Assembly (NCBI GenBank): GCA_964574335.1
Contig: CAZNNH010000162.1
Coordinates: 1 to 14,473, forward strand
Length of the DNA stretch: 14,473 bases
DNA from: CAZNNH01 sp964574335
GTDB taxonomy: Bacteria; Acidobacteriota; Vicinamibacteria; Fen-336
Direction of reading: 5' to 3'
How positions within the stretch are numbered: position 1 is the stretch's first letter; each line of letters opens with the position of its first letter. Of this stretch, positions 13,554 through 14,473 are shown one piece after another. The notes beneath the pieces were generated by a model. That model saw only the letters and a list, made by a program, of their open reading frames with translations, was not told the DNA's origin and searched no databases. The position numbers and the translations under genes are program-made.

Positions 13554-14473
13554 CTACAGACTCCCGTCCACGGTCTCGATGGAGCCGTCCGGGCGATAGG
13601 CGAGATCGGCCACTTTGATGCTTCTGAGATGGGTCTTGCCGCTCGAGAGCTCGCAGTCGTGGTAGAAGATGTGCCACTTCCCCTTGAAGGCAAGGATCGA
13701 GTGGTGCGTCGTCCATCCGAGCACCGGCGTCAGGATGAGCCCCTTGTAGGTGAAGGGTCCGTAGGGTGAATCACCGACGGCATAGACGATCCGGTGCGTG
13801 TTGCCGGTGGAGTACGAGAAGTAGTACTTGCCGTCGTACCGGTGCATCCACGAGGCCTCGAAGAAGCGGCGCTCGTGGTCCTTGCCGGTGATGGGGTTGC
13901 CGGCCTCGTCCAGGATGCGGATCTCCCTCGGCGGTTCGGCAAAGCCGAGCATGTTCCCGGCCATACGCGCCACTCTCGGTCCGATCGCGGGCCCGTCGGA
14001 ATCGGGCTCCTGGGGCGCGCTGGGGTCGTAGCTCCCGGTCTGCCAGCGCTGCAACTGGCCTCCCCAGATCCCGCCCCAGTACATGTAGTGCGTGCCGTCC
14101 TCGTCCTCGAACACGCACGGATCGATGCTGCAGCTGTTCGGAATCGGCTCGGGCTCAGCCTTGAACGGTCCATGGGGCGAGGGGCTGACGCCCACGCCGA
14201 TTCTGAACACGCCGTCCTTGTCCTTGGCGGGGAAGTAGAGGTAGTAGGTGCCGTTCTTGAAGGCAGCGTCGTTCGACCACAGCTGCCTGGCTGCCCACGG
14301 GACGTCGTCGAGGTGAAGGGCAACCCCATGGTCGGTGATCGCGCCGCCCACGTCGCTCATGGACAGGACGTGGTAGTCGTTCATGTCGAAATGGTCGCCG
14401 AGGTCGTTCTCGGGAACCCCCGCCTCGATGTCGTGGGAAGGATAGACGTAGAGCCGGCCGTCGAAGACGTGCG
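13554..14473 (-). CDS. Glycoside hydrolase family 43 protein, N-terminus cut by window edge
   Basis: About 305 C-terminal residues of a five-bladed beta-propeller GH43 enzyme are visible. The frame is open to the right edge and no start is in the window. The first visible residues, HVFDGRLYVYPSHD, normally follow directly on the catalytic-base Asp, so that residue lies just outside. The pKa-modulating Asp is in SIDPCVFEDEDG (codon at 14123-14121), and the general-acid Glu is in RFFEASWMHRYDG (codon at 13859-13857). HHSILAFKGKWHIFYHD supplies the blade-four/five His. Family members cleave arabinose- or xylose-containing plant polysaccharides. The exact activity cannot be told here. An internal ATG at 14384 is inside the domain and is not the start. 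The gene is convergent with the PIN gene. Confidence 0.92.
   Translation of the reverse strand, partial: HVFDGRLYVYPSHDIEAGVPENDLGDHFDMNDYHVLSMSDVGGAITDHGVALHLDDVPWAARQLWSNDAAFKNGTYYLYFPAKDKDGVFRIGVGVSPSPHGPFKAEPEPIPNSCSIDPCVFEDEDGTHYMYWGGIWGGQLQRWQTGSYDPSAPQEPDSDGPAIGPRVARMAGNMLGFAEPPREIRILDEAGNPITGKDHERRFFEASWMHRYDGKYYFSYSTGNTHRIVYAVGDSPYGPFTYKGLILTPVLGWTTHHSILAFKGKWHIFYHDCELSSGKTHLRSIKVADLAYRPDGSIETVDGSL

Overview
The window is uniformly GC-rich and densely coded. It encodes an outer-membrane channel, lipoprotein signals and a sigma-54 activator, so the host is a Gram-negative bacterium. The style suggests a high-GC lineage such as Acidobacteriota, Myxococcota, Desulfobacterota or Methylomirabilota. 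No marker gene fixes the taxon. I see no rRNA, tRNA, CRISPR array, transposase or integrase.

Left part (1-5792, minus strand): a heavy-metal-type tripartite efflux operon. In transcription order it holds a small two-helix membrane protein with a His/Cys motif, a TolC-family channel, a lipoprotein adaptor and a CzcA/CusA-type RND pump that runs off the left edge. The last three genes are tightly spaced. The pump has Asn where metal RND pumps carry the proton-relay Asp in TM4, and it has a His-rich porter loop.

Centre-left (5793-7777): a divergent control region with a good sigma-70-type promoter and three related GAG(T/C)ATA motifs. It leads into a NifX/NafY-like (MTH1175-type) His/Cys-rich protein and a PAS-AAA-Fis sigma-54 activator whose PAS domain has three clustered cysteines. 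This looks like a metal- or redox-responsive block facing the efflux operon. A functional link between the two sides is inference.

Centre-right (8027-13462): an accessory-looking stretch. It holds a B12-binding-type radical SAM enzyme with no pathway partners, an AAA/DUF4143 ATPase preceded by a 33-bp interrupted palindrome, a convergent secreted TPR-repeat protein, and a ribbon-helix-helix/PIN toxin-antitoxin pair with its own palindromic operator. A 31-bp imperfect direct repeat (27/31) lies at the 3' end of the sigma-54 activator gene and again just after the PIN gene, bracketing this stretch.

Right edge (13554-14473, minus strand): the C-terminal part of a GH43-family glycoside hydrolase, whose N-terminus lies beyond the window.
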